Source: an uncultured Prevotella sp.
Lineage (GTDB): Bacteria > Bacteroidota > Bacteroidia > Bacteroidales > Bacteroidaceae
Direction: 5' to 3'
NCBI GenBank assembly: GCA_945614335.1
Contig: CALZAP010000066.1
Coordinates: 1 to 7,211 of the forward strand
DNA length: 7,211 bases
The notes under the pieces were generated by a model. The model was not told the origin of the DNA and did no database searches. It saw nothing but the letters and a program-made list of their open reading frames with translations. This document shows, piece after piece, positions 1 through 6,657 of the stretch; positions within the stretch are counted from its first letter, which is position 1; each line of letters begins with the position of its first letter. Made by a program: the position numbers and the translations under genes.

Positions 1-207
1 ACCATGACCAACGCCACATCCACCACCATTGAGGCTATTCTGAAAGACGATACGTCGGTGGGCGGAGTAAGCTGCGACGAAACCAAGGCTTCAGACATTG
101 TGACGCTTTCGGGAGTGACAGTAAGAAAGAATGCTACCAGCACGAAAGGTCTGCGCCCGGGAGCATATATATGGAAAAACAAGATTATTATGGTGAACGG
201 ACGATGA
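1..207 (+). CDS. C-terminal fragment of a probable secreted/surface protein with T9SS-like tail (5' end outside window)
   Basis: The reading frame is open from base 1 and ends at TGA 205-207, so only the last 68 residues are visible. The ATG at 4-6 is very probably internal. The final ~35 residues run LSGVTV, then a short polar spacer, then GLRPGAYIW, a lysine, a hydrophobic strand (IIMV) and a basic C-terminus (NGR). That pattern, L-x-G-x-x-V ... L-x-P-G-x-Y-I ... K-x-hydrophobic, is typical of the C-terminal sorting domains of type IX secretion cargo and related tails on Bacteroidota surface proteins. The preceding part is rich in Thr, Ser and Asp, as expected for an extracellular beta-rich protein. 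Its catalytic or binding role cannot be told from this fragment. It overlaps the downstream GtrA gene and probably shares its transcript. Calling it T9SS cargo is inference, since the tail is short and slightly atypical. Confidence 0.6.
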   Translation, partial: TMTNATSTTIEAILKDDTSVGGVSCDETKASDIVTLSGVTVRKNATSTKGLRPGAYIWKNKIIMVNGR

Positions 208-617
208 AAGAAACCGAAAGTGTAGAAAGGGGACAGAAGCGGAAGGAGTTTATAAGGTTCTGCATAGTGGGTGTAGTGGCAACGCTCATCCAGTATGGAG
301 TATATTATCTCATACAACTGATGTCTGACAGTAGTCTGTGGCTAAACCTTTCTTACACAGTGGGATATGTGGTAAGTCTCGTATGCAATTTCTTTATGAC
401 CACCTATTTCACCTTCCGTTCGCGTGTGTCGTTGAAAAACGTGGCGGGTTTTGGTGGCAGTCATCTTGTGAACTATCTTATCCACATGGTTCTGTTCAAC
501 ACGTTCATATCCATTGGCATCGACAAGGTGATAGCTCCATGGTTTGTATTTGCCGTTGCAGTGCCGGTGAATTTCACGTTGCTGCATTTTGTATATAAAA
601 ATAAAAGAAGTAAATGA
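204..617 (+). CDS. GtrA-family small membrane protein
   Basis: This is a small polytopic protein with four predicted membrane helices, at about residues 16-39, 47-70, 85-106 and 111-131 counted from the ATG at 204. A short charged N-terminus precedes FIRFCIVGVVATLIQYGVYY, and the protein ends in a basic KNKRSK tail. The F-x-x-V-G entry into helix 1, the CNFF-x-x-x-x-F-T-F segment closing helix 2 and the 137-residue length fit the GtrA/DPMS family. Members are thought to help move lipid-linked sugars, such as undecaprenyl-phosphate glucose, across the inner membrane, or act in cell-surface polysaccharide synthesis. The substrate here is unknown. I prefer the start at 204 because its ATG overlaps the upstream TGA (ATGA), a common translational-coupling layout. 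The alternative ATG at 171 would add 11 residues, has GGGAG seven bases upstream, and overlaps the previous gene by 37 bases. No glycosyltransferase partner lies in the window. Confidence 0.85.
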   Translation: MKETESVERGQKRKEFIRFCIVGVVATLIQYGVYYLIQLMSDSSLWLNLSYTVGYVVSLVCNFFMTTYFTFRSRVSLKNVAGFGGSHLVNYLIHMVLFNTFISIGIDKVIAPWFVFAVAVPVNFTLLHFVYKNKRSK

Positions 618-668
618 GTTCAACTATCTCACCTTTTATTAAAGTGAAATCTACTGGCTTTAGATAGA

Positions 669-691
669 AGGGCGGGTGTCTCACCCGCCCT
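669..691. terminator. Strong GC-rich hairpin between convergent genes, probable bidirectional terminator
   Basis: GGGCGGGTG (670-678) and CACCCGCCC (682-690) form a perfect 9-bp stem with a TCT loop, and A669-T691 adds a tenth pair. It lies between the + strand GtrA stop (617) and the - strand ispG stop (696-698), just five bases beyond ispG. Neither side has a long T run: the + side continues TCCTATTAAT and the - side TTCTATCTAAA. A weaker AT-rich hairpin (CAC/TTT with AAA/GTG, about 630-646) precedes it on the GtrA side. The stem and position support termination in both directions, but the poor T tracts keep this short of certain. Confidence 0.68.
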
Positions 692-695
692 CCTA

Positions 696-2540
696 TTAAT
701 AGCTGAACCTGTCTTCTTCTTCTATCAGCTTCAGCAGTCTTTCCACTGCTTCTTCTTCGGGAATGTTTTTCTCTATACATTCCTTTTTCCGGTAGAGAGA
801 GATTTTGCCTCGACCGGCTCCTACGTATCCGTAGTCTGCGTCTGCCATTTCTCCCGGACCATTGACAATACATCCCATGATGCCTATCTTAAGTCCTTTC
901 ATGTGGCTTGTGGCTTCCTTTATCTTGGCTATTGTGGAGCGAAGGTCGTAGAGAGTGCGTCCACATCCTGGACAGCTGATGTACTCTGTCTTTGTGGTAC
1001 GAAGGCGGGCGGCCTGGAGTATGCCGAACGAAGTGTCAACAATGTCTGTGAGAGCGAGACTGCCGTCGTTCATCAGCCAGATGCCGTCGCACAGTCCATC
1101 CATCATCAGTGCTCCCATGTCGGCAGCCGACTCTAACTGGAAGTCGCTCTTTTCCTCTTGGCTGTGTCTGTATGCCTGACAGAAAACTACAGGATTTTCT
1201 ATTCCGTGGCTCATAAGGTCGTGAACCAGAGCGCGTTGCTCGCCAAGACGGTTCTGGTGGTTGCTTATGCTCACCACTACAGCCTGAGGATTATGTCTGA
1301 GGCAGGCTATGTATTCTTCCGATGGTGTACCGTATGGCAACACCACGAATTTTACGTCAGCCTTGCATTGTGAGACAAATGGCAGTGCGTTGTATGGAAA
1401 GATGGGGAAAGTGTCTTTTTCACCTTTCCATACGTTGAAGTCTACGATGTATTTCTGTCCCCCTACCCTATTGGCTGGTATTTCGCTGCCTACATAAATA
1501 TAGTCGGGACTAAGAGTGAACTCACAGTTTTCCTTGCCATTTGACGAAGCTATTACCACTGGCACGTTTTCGCCACCTACATTGCCAACGGCAACAGTCT
1601 TGCGACGTTCCGGGCGCAGCCAGTCGAAGCCTTCGGCACATGTGGCTGGAATCATGGTGTGTCCCTGTCTGCCCTTTATATATTTAATAAGGTGTAAGGC
1701 TACAGGAATTTCAGCCTCGGGTTCTTCGCTCAGCGAAACCCTGATGGTGTCGCCTATGCCGTCGGCGAGCAGTGCGCCAATTCCCACGGCACTCTTTATT
1801 CTTCCGTCTTCACCTTCTCCAGCCTCAGTCACTCCGAGATGAAGCGGATAGCAGAGTCCTTCTTTCTCCATTTGGTCGACGAGCAGTCTTACCGAGCGCA
1901 CCATCACCACCGTGTTGCTTGCCTTTATTGAAATCACCACGTCGTTGAAGTCCTGTTTTTTGCAAATGCGCAAAAACTCCATGCAGCTTTCAACTATTCC
2001 TTCAGGAGTGTCGCCATATCGTGACATTATACGGTCTGAAAGCGAACCATGGTTTACACCTATTCGCACAGCCGTATGATGTTGGCGACAGATGTCGAGG
2101 AAGGTGGTGAAACGCTGTTCGAGGCGTTGCAGTTCGGCGGCATATTCCTCGTCGGTGTATTCTATGTGCTTGAATGTGCGTGCCGGATCAATATAGTTTC
2201 CGGGGTTAACCCTCACCTTTTCGGCATACAGTGCAGCCACGTCAGCCACATTAGGATTGAAATGCACGTCGGCCACGAGAGGCACCGTATATCCGGAGTT
2301 GCGCAACATGGAGTTGATGTTACGTAGGTTTTCAGCCTCTCTCACGCCTTGTGTGGTAAGCCTTACGTATTCACCACCCGCGTCTACGATGCGTTTAGTC
2401 TGAGCCACAGAGCCTTCGGTGTCGGTGGTGTCAGTTGTGGTCATCGACTGTACACGTATAGGATTGTCGCCTCCCATGGGAGTGTCGCCCACGTGAGTGA
2501 TGGAGGTGTTTCTTCGTCTATAGTTAAACAAGTCTACCAT
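696..2540 (-). CDS. ispG: 4-hydroxy-3-methylbut-2-en-1-yl diphosphate synthase (IspG/GcpE), three-domain form
   Basis: IspG performs the penultimate step of the MEP isoprenoid pathway in the cytoplasm, reductively opening the cyclic diphosphate MEcPP to HMBPP with a [4Fe-4S] cluster. The N-terminal TIM barrel (about residues 1-285) carries VQSMTTTDTTDT (30-41), PLVADVHF (87-94), VRVNPGN (109-115), GVNHGSLSDR (161-170) and GVTEAGEGEDGRIKSAVGIG (236-255). The C-terminal iron-sulfur domain has the cluster ligands Cys523, Cys526 (CPGCG) and Cys557, plus Glu564 in GCIVNGPGE, with nearly the same spacing as in E. coli IspG. Between them lies an extra domain of about 220 residues (roughly 290-515). 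This explains the length of 614 residues against about 370 in E. coli and matches the long form known from Bacteroidota, Chlamydia and plants. The ATG at 2540 is one base after the purE stop, so the two are surely co-transcribed and probably translationally coupled. The reading frame is intact. The electron donor is not encoded here. Confidence 0.97.
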   Translation of the reverse strand: MVDLFNYRRRNTSITHVGDTPMGGDNPIRVQSMTTTDTTDTEGSVAQTKRIVDAGGEYVRLTTQGVREAENLRNINSMLRNSGYTVPLVADVHFNPNVADVAALYAEKVRVNPGNYIDPARTFKHIEYTDEEYAAELQRLEQRFTTFLDICRQHHTAVRIGVNHGSLSDRIMSRYGDTPEGIVESCMEFLRICKKQDFNDVVISIKASNTVVMVRSVRLLVDQMEKEGLCYPLHLGVTEAGEGEDGRIKSAVGIGALLADGIGDTIRVSLSEEPEAEIPVALHLIKYIKGRQGHTMIPATCAEGFDWLRPERRKTVAVGNVGGENVPVVIASSNGKENCEFTLSPDYIYVGSEIPANRVGGQKYIVDFNVWKGEKDTFPIFPYNALPFVSQCKADVKFVVLPYGTPSEEYIACLRHNPQAVVVSISNHQNRLGEQRALVHDLMSHGIENPVVFCQAYRHSQEEKSDFQLESAADMGALMMDGLCDGIWLMNDGSLALTDIVDTSFGILQAARLRTTKTEYISCPGCGRTLYDLRSTIAKIKEATSHMKGLKIGIMGCIVNGPGEMADADYGYVGAGRGKISLYRKKECIEKNIPEEEAVERLLKLIEEEDRFSY

Positions 2541-2541
2541 A

Positions 2542-3048
2542 TCAGTTTGTCTTGTATTGGTATTTCACCTCTGCAAGGTCGCGGTTGGCCTTTTCAATCT
2601 TTTCTTTCAGCGAAGCCTTGTATGCGGCCAGTTTCTCAGCCGTTTCGTTGTCGGCCAGTGCAATCATCTCCACAGCGAGAATGGCAGCGTTTTGCGCCCC
2701 GTTCACTCCTACTGTAGCTACAGGAATTCCAGGAGGCATCTGAATGATGCTGAGCATTGCGTCGAGGCCATCGAGCATTCCCTTGATGGGTACTCCGATG
2801 ACAGGCAGTGTGGTGGATGCTGCTATCACACCGGGTAGTGCTGCCGCCATTCCTGCCGCAGCAATTATCACCTTTATTCCACGTTCCTTTGCACCACGTG
2901 CGAATTGTTCCACCGCGTCTGGAGTGCGGTGAGCCGAGAGAGCGTTCACCTCAAAAGGTATCTGCATCTCATCGAGAAACTTGCATGCTTTTTCCATTAC
3001 GGGCAGGTCGCTGGTGCTGCCCATGATAATGCTTACTACTGGTTTCAT
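2542..3048 (-). CDS. purE: N5-carboxyaminoimidazole ribonucleotide mutase, class I PurE
   Basis: PurE converts N5-CAIR to CAIR in de novo purine synthesis in the cytoplasm and works as an octamer. The sequence of 168 residues is almost all catalytic fold. It shows the nucleotide-phosphate binding segment IIMGSTSD (7-14), the catalytic loop SAHRTP (38-43) with His40 equivalent to the essential E. coli His45, the loop AAAGMAAALPG (63-73), and IQMPPGIPVATVGVNGAQNAA, which is split by no gap and closes the active site. The MGS-x-SD and SAHRTP motifs and the length indicate class I, which normally needs the carboxylating partner PurK; purK is not in this window. One oddity is Ala70, where E. coli has His75 in its HLPG motif. 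The ATG at 3048 lies 17 bases after the PAP2 stop in an AT-rich gap with no clear Shine-Dalgarno site. It sits between PAP2 and ispG in a tight - strand cluster. Confidence 0.96.
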   Translation of the reverse strand: MKPVVSIIMGSTSDLPVMEKACKFLDEMQIPFEVNALSAHRTPDAVEQFARGAKERGIKVIIAAAGMAAALPGVIAASTTLPVIGVPIKGMLDGLDAMLSIIQMPPGIPVATVGVNGAQNAAILAVEMIALADNETAEKLAAYKASLKEKIEKANRDLAEVKYQYKTN

Positions 3049-3065
3049 ATCTGTATTTATTTAAA

Positions 3066-3683
3066 TTATATTACCAAAACAATCCATCCTACGAATACTC
3101 CTACGAGAAATCCCGCCACCACTTCGCTTAGGCTGTGCTGGCGCAGTATCATGCGGCTGGTGCCGAGAATACCGGCAAGTATGATGGTTGTGCAGAGCCA
3201 TGGCAGCGGATTGAAGCCGAAGATGGCTGCGAAGGCCACGAGGGCTCCCACTACTCCGCCTATGGCTGCAGTGTGAGTGCTGATTTTCCACCATCCGTTC
3301 ACTATGGCACAAATAATCTGTATGCCGAGGGCCGCCACCACTATGCTTGACATGAAGTGTGGAATGTGGAGTGAGCGCATGATGTAAACACAAGTGAAAT
3401 AGCAAAGTATAGACAACACGTATGGCACCATGCGTCGTTCACGCTGTCCAAGCTCAATGAGGTTCCAGCGTTGGTGCCGGCGGTAGATGTGGATGAGCAG
3501 TGTGGGCAAGAGGATGGTGAAGAAATAGACGATGGCAACGACTATCGCCTTGTACTGGAACGGCAGCAGGCTAAGGTAGCTGAAGGAGAACAGCGCCAGG
3601 AGTCCGAGCGTTGGCAGGTAGAAGGGTGTGAACACCATGCTCACTACCCTTGAGGCAATAATTATCTTCTTGTTGAATTTCAT
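3066..3683 (-). CDS. PAP2-superfamily membrane phosphatase-like protein
   Basis: This is an integral membrane protein of 205 residues with about six hydrophobic segments and a basic N-terminus (MKFNKK). The PAP2 active site is recognisable in variant form. KISTHT (133-138, His137) stands where the family usually has PSGH, and SRMILRQHSLSE (176-187; Arg177, His183, Glu187) matches the third motif SR-x5-H-x3-D with Glu in place of Asp. The first motif K-x6-RP is not present as such; the loop QRERRMVPY (about 80-88) may replace it. PAP2 enzymes dephosphorylate lipid or soluble phosphates, and undecaprenyl pyrophosphate recycling is one common role, but the substrate here is unknown. A longer form would start at TTG 3692. 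I prefer ATG 3683, three codons in, because ATG is the commoner start and follows GAGAAAG. It lies 37 bases after rpoN and 17 before purE, so it is probably part of that transcript. Confidence 0.82.
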   Translation of the reverse strand: MKFNKKIIIASRVVSMVFTPFYLPTLGLLALFSFSYLSLLPFQYKAIVVAIVYFFTILLPTLLIHIYRRHQRWNLIELGQRERRMVPYVLSILCYFTCVYIMRSLHIPHFMSSIVVAALGIQIICAIVNGWWKISTHTAAIGGVVGALVAFAAIFGFNPLPWLCTTIILAGILGTSRMILRQHSLSEVVAGFLVGVFVGWIVLVI

Positions 3684-3720
3684 CTTTCTCAAATAATAAA
3701 AATGGTCATTTTCATGTATG

Positions 3721-5226
3721 TCATCTTCTCATCTTCGCCACAGGAATGCCAAGTTGTTCGCGATATTTTGCCACTGTGCGGCGGGCAATGGGAAATCCCT
3801 TGTCTGCCAGTATGTTAGCAATGCTGTCATCGCTTAGCGGGTTGTTTTTGTCTTCTTTGTCAACAATTTCCTGTAGTGTTTTCTTTATATTGTTTTTGGA
3901 CAGTTCCTCACCGTTTTCAGCCACATAGCTTTCGCAGAAGAAGTGGCGGAAAGGCAGTATGCCCCAGTTTGTCTGTGCGTATTTTCCGTTGCATGCCCTC
4001 GACACGGTGGATATGTCGAGATTGGTTTTCTCGGCTATATCCTTTAGTTTCATGGGACGTATCGACGAGTCGTCGCCGTCCACGAAGTAGTCGTGTTGCC
4101 AGTGTATTATGGCCTTCACGACCAGTGTGAGTGTGTTGCGTCTTATTTTTATGGCATCGATGAGTCGTTGTGCCAGTCCCACCTTGTTGTGTGCATATAT
4201 GAGTGCCTCACGCATCTGTCGGCTCATGTTTCCGCTGTTGCCTTGGTTTTGGCGTACTATATCGAGAAACGAGGGTGTGATGGTAAGGTTTGGCATGTCA
4301 CCATTGTTCAGGGCAAAGGTGACAGAGCCATCGTCGTGGGTGTCGATATACACATCTGGTGTTATTTGCCTTACGTCGTTGTCAGTCCATCCGCCGGTCA
4401 TAGTGCCAGGTTTCGGGTTAAGCCTAACCATTTCGTGTCTTAGCCTTGCAGTGTCGTCGTCGTTAAGTTTAAGAGAGGACTGTATTTTTTTCCAGTTGTT
4501 TTTGGTGAAATCATTGAAGTATTCGTCCACCACCTTGATCATTTGTTCTTTCAGCAGCGATTCGTCCCGTCTTTTAATCTGCAGCATGAGACATTCCTTC
4601 AGCGAGCGTGCCCCAATGCCGGCAGGGTCGAAATCCTGCAGCTTTTTCAACACGGTTTCTATTTCCCTTTGGTTGACGTCTATATCGTTGAATACGGTAA
4701 GTTCGTCGGCAATGGCGATAGTGGATTTTCTTAGCCATCCGTCGCTGTCGAGCGACCCAATGATGTATTCCATAATCTGTCTTTCCTTTGGCGACAGTTC
4801 TGTCTCCATCATTTGCATTGTCAGTGAGTCATAGAAGGTCTCGCCTTGTTCGTAAGGCATGTCGCCGGATTGGTTTTGGCTGGTGTATACAGGAAGTTCG
4901 TCGTCGTCTTGTGCGAGAGAGTTCAAGGCATCATTGAGCTGTGACTGTCGCTCTTCCCTTTCGCTTTCGGTCTCGAAGTCCTCGGCATTGCCATTGTCGT
5001 TGTCGATGTCGTTGTTGTCGTAGCTGTCTTCATGGTTGTCGACATGGTCGTCGGGCAACATCATTTCCAGAGCCGGATTGTCGTCCATCTCTGTTCTGAT
5101 GTAGTCAACAAGTTGTGTCAAAGGCAGTTCAGAGAGTTTTGCCTGCAGCAGTTGTAACTGGCTTACGCTGTTGGTCAGTTTCTGCTCTTGTTGCTGTTTG
5201 TTTATCTGTACTTGTCCCTGTACCAT
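3721..5226 (-). CDS. rpoN: RNA polymerase sigma-54 factor RpoN
   Basis: Sigma-54 directs RNA polymerase to -24/-12 promoters and starts transcription only when an AAA+ enhancer-binding protein acts on it. All expected parts are present in 501 residues. Region I is Gln-rich (about 5-50; ten Gln between residues 2 and 30) and contains LTNSVSQLQLLQ. A very acidic region II linker follows (about 56-115). The core-binding domain includes LDSDGWL (159-165) and DPAGIGARSLKECLMLQ (200-216). The helix-turn-helix area is RPMKLKDIAEKTNLDISTVSRA (390-411, split here by no gap) followed by GKYAQTNWG. The RpoN box ARRTVAKYRE (481-490), which reads the -24 element, is close to the family consensus. The gene is complete and undamaged. 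Its ATG at 5226 sits about 15 bases below a predicted start point of a Bacteroidota-type promoter, in an A-rich leader. It appears to head a transcript that continues into PAP2, purE and ispG. No enhancer-binding activator gene is visible in the window. Confidence 0.97.
   Translation of the reverse strand: MVQGQVQINKQQQEQKLTNSVSQLQLLQAKLSELPLTQLVDYIRTEMDDNPALEMMLPDDHVDNHEDSYDNNDIDNDNGNAEDFETESEREERQSQLNDALNSLAQDDDELPVYTSQNQSGDMPYEQGETFYDSLTMQMMETELSPKERQIMEYIIGSLDSDGWLRKSTIAIADELTVFNDIDVNQREIETVLKKLQDFDPAGIGARSLKECLMLQIKRRDESLLKEQMIKVVDEYFNDFTKNNWKKIQSSLKLNDDDTARLRHEMVRLNPKPGTMTGGWTDNDVRQITPDVYIDTHDDGSVTFALNNGDMPNLTITPSFLDIVRQNQGNSGNMSRQMREALIYAHNKVGLAQRLIDAIKIRRNTLTLVVKAIIHWQHDYFVDGDDSSIRPMKLKDIAEKTNLDISTVSRACNGKYAQTNWGILPFRHFFCESYVAENGEELSKNNIKKTLQEIVDKEDKNNPLSDDSIANILADKGFPIARRTVAKYREQLGIPVAKMRR
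4994..5020. repeat. GTC/GTT trinucleotide low-complexity tract inside rpoN
   Basis: On the + strand this tract is built of near-repeating GTC and GTT triplets (TTGTCGTTGTCGATGTCG and on). Read on the - strand it encodes alternating Asp and Asn (DNNDIDNDN) in the acidic region II linker of sigma-54, about residues 70-78. The unit is imperfect. Such a stretch could vary in length between strains without breaking the frame, because the unit is three bases. Confidence 0.5.
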
Positions 5227-5247
5227 TATTTATGCTTTATTTTTCGG

Positions 5248-5255
5248 CAAAGGTA
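5248..5255 (-). promoter_or_regulatory. Probable Bacteroidota sigma-ABfr promoter (-7 element TACCTTTG) for rpoN
   Basis: Read on the - strand the bases are TACCTTTG, an exact match to the Bacteroidota -7 consensus TAnnTTTG. Transcription would start at about 5241-5243, giving a leader of roughly 15 bases before the rpoN ATG at 5226. I could not find a clear TTG or TTTG -33 element at the usual 19-23 base spacing; the upstream sequence is AT-rich with T runs. The site lies in the only sizeable gap of the - strand gene run (5227-5328). That gap has no convincing terminator for the MATE gene, so read-through from mutS-MATE into rpoN is also possible. Confidence 0.7.
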
Positions 5256-5328
5256 CAACATTTCCCCGAAAGTCGTATATTGATTTTGAAAAACTTTTGT
5301 TCTATTCTGTTTTTTTGTGATATGTCAC

Positions 5329-6657
5329 CTATTTAGCTCTCAGACTTTTTACAAATATCATGTAATACAGTACTCCTGCCACGGTGAGGCATACTGGGAA
5401 TGAACTCCAAATACCCACGAGGCCAAAGCCCATTTTTATGCCGAGAAACCAGCTTAGAGGCAGTGAAACCAAGAAATAGGCCACGAAGGCAGCCCACATC
5501 ATTGGCCGCATCTCGCCAAGTCCGCGAAGGGCGTTGGCAAGGCAACACTGGAAGGCGTCGCTCACCTGATAGACTATGAGCGGTATGACTGTGGCTGCAA
5601 CGAGTTCGCAAACCAAAGGGTCGGAACTGAACACCGAGCCTATGTCATGACGGAAGAGAGCTATCGGTATGGCCATGATTGTGGCTATGGCGATGATGAT
5701 GAAGAAACCGCTCTTTGTCACTTCTATTATGGCCCGCCGTTCCTGCATTCCTACAAAATGGCTCACGCGTATGCTCACTGCCGTGGCTATGCCAAGATAA
5801 ATATTGTAGAAGAACATCGAAAGAGTAATCATAACCTGGTGGGCAGCAAGAGGTTTGGTGCCTATCCAGCCTACAAATATAGCCACGAGCGAGAAGGCTC
5901 CACACTCAATGGTAGACTGTATGGCCGACAGCCATCCGAGTGAGTTTATCTTTCTGAAATGAGTCTTCACCTCACTGCCTTTGGCTTTTTTCGTGCCGTT
6001 GAAGAACACGCCACACGACTTGCTTCTGACGTAGATGGCGAGGAACGACAGCGCAATGACAGTTCGAGCAACGGCTGTGGACAGTCCTGCTCCGAGAAGT
6101 CCTAATTCCGGGCAGCCCCAATGTCCGTAGATGAAGGCGTAGTTGCCCACAATATTCAAGAGGTTGGCGGATACAAGTACATACATCGACACCTTTGTGC
6201 GTCCTATGGTGTCGAAAAACTGTTTGAACTGGCATCCTGCCACGGCAAACGGTATAGACAGGATGTTTACCAGGAGATATGGTTTCATCAGAGGCAGCAG
6301 TTCGTCGGGTTGTCCGAAGAAAGGCAGTGTGAAATAGAACACCACCGCCGAAACCACGAGTCCTATGGTGAGTATGGTGTTGGCGTATGCTGCTGCCTTC
6401 ATCACTCCGCCCGCCTTGTCGTGTTCCTCACGTCCTATGAAAGGTCCGATGATGGGAGTGAGAGCGAAGTTGAAGCCGAGTGCAAACAGTATGACAAGCA
6501 CGAAGATATTGTTTACGAAGCTTGCCGCCGCCAGTTCCAGTGTAGAATGGTGGCCAATCATGAAGGTATCCGCGAAATTCAGCACGAGATTACCTATCTG
6601 TCCAATAACCACCGGTGTCCCAAGTCTGATGAGGGATGTGTAGTGATTGTTTTTCAA
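5329..6657 (-). CDS. MATE-family efflux transporter, NorM-like
   Basis: This is a 12-helix inner-membrane antiporter that exports drugs or other organic compounds in exchange for Na+ or H+. From the start used here it has 442 residues, the usual MATE size, with two homologous halves. Acidic residues known to matter in NorM proteins are in place: Asp30 in [11 protein letters not shown] (helix 1), Glu251 in [16 protein letters not shown] (helix 7) and Asp367 in YQVSDAFQ (helix 10). Other family segments are [10 protein letters not shown] (189-198), KPLAAHQV (268-275), [11 protein letters not shown] (293-303) and ANALRGLGE (374-382). The frame extends upstream to an ATG at 6753, but that adds 32 polar, Arg/Gln-rich residues that merely shadow mutS. 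I choose TTG at 6657, which overlaps the mutS stop codon as TTGA and gives the family-like N-terminus [14 protein letters not shown]. The substrate cannot be predicted. Co-transcription with mutS is likely. Confidence 0.93.
   Translation of the reverse strand: MKNNHYTSLIRLGTPVVIGQIGNLVLNFADTFMIGHHSTLELAAASFVNNIFVLVILFALGFNFALTPIIGPFIGREEHDKAGGVMKAAAYANTILTIGLVVSAVVFYFTLPFFGQPDELLPLMKPYLLVNILSIPFAVAGCQFKQFFDTIGRTKVSMYVLVSANLLNIVGNYAFIYGHWGCPELGLLGAGLSTAVARTVIALSFLAIYVRSKSCGVFFNGTKKAKGSEVKTHFRKINSLGWLSAIQSTIECGAFSLVAIFVGWIGTKPLAAHQVMITLSMFFYNIYLGIATAVSIRVSHFVGMQERRAIIEVTKSGFFIIIAIATIMAIPIALFRHDIGSVFSSDPLVCELVAATVIPLIVYQVSDAFQCCLANALRGLGEMRPMMWAAFVAYFLVSLPLSWFLGIKMGFGLVGIWSSFPVCLTVAGVLYYMIFVKSLRAK

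Noticed and set aside
3699..3712. AAAATG/CATTTT inverted repeat between rpoN and the PAP2 gene, considered as a terminator
   Set aside because: Short A/T-only stem with a tiny loop, too weak to separate the genes; the spacing favours co-transcription.
4109..4834. 241-codon open frame on the + strand within rpoN
   Set aside because: Ser/Leu-rich composition is what results from reading the reverse of an Asp/Lys/Arg-rich gene; rpoN is unambiguous on the - strand.
5317..5328. Inverted repeat GTGATATGTCAC just after the MATE stop, considered as terminator or CRP/FNR-like site
   Set aside because: The stem is only four base pairs; on the MATE strand it is followed by A, not T; the spacing between half sites (4) is wrong for a CRP site.
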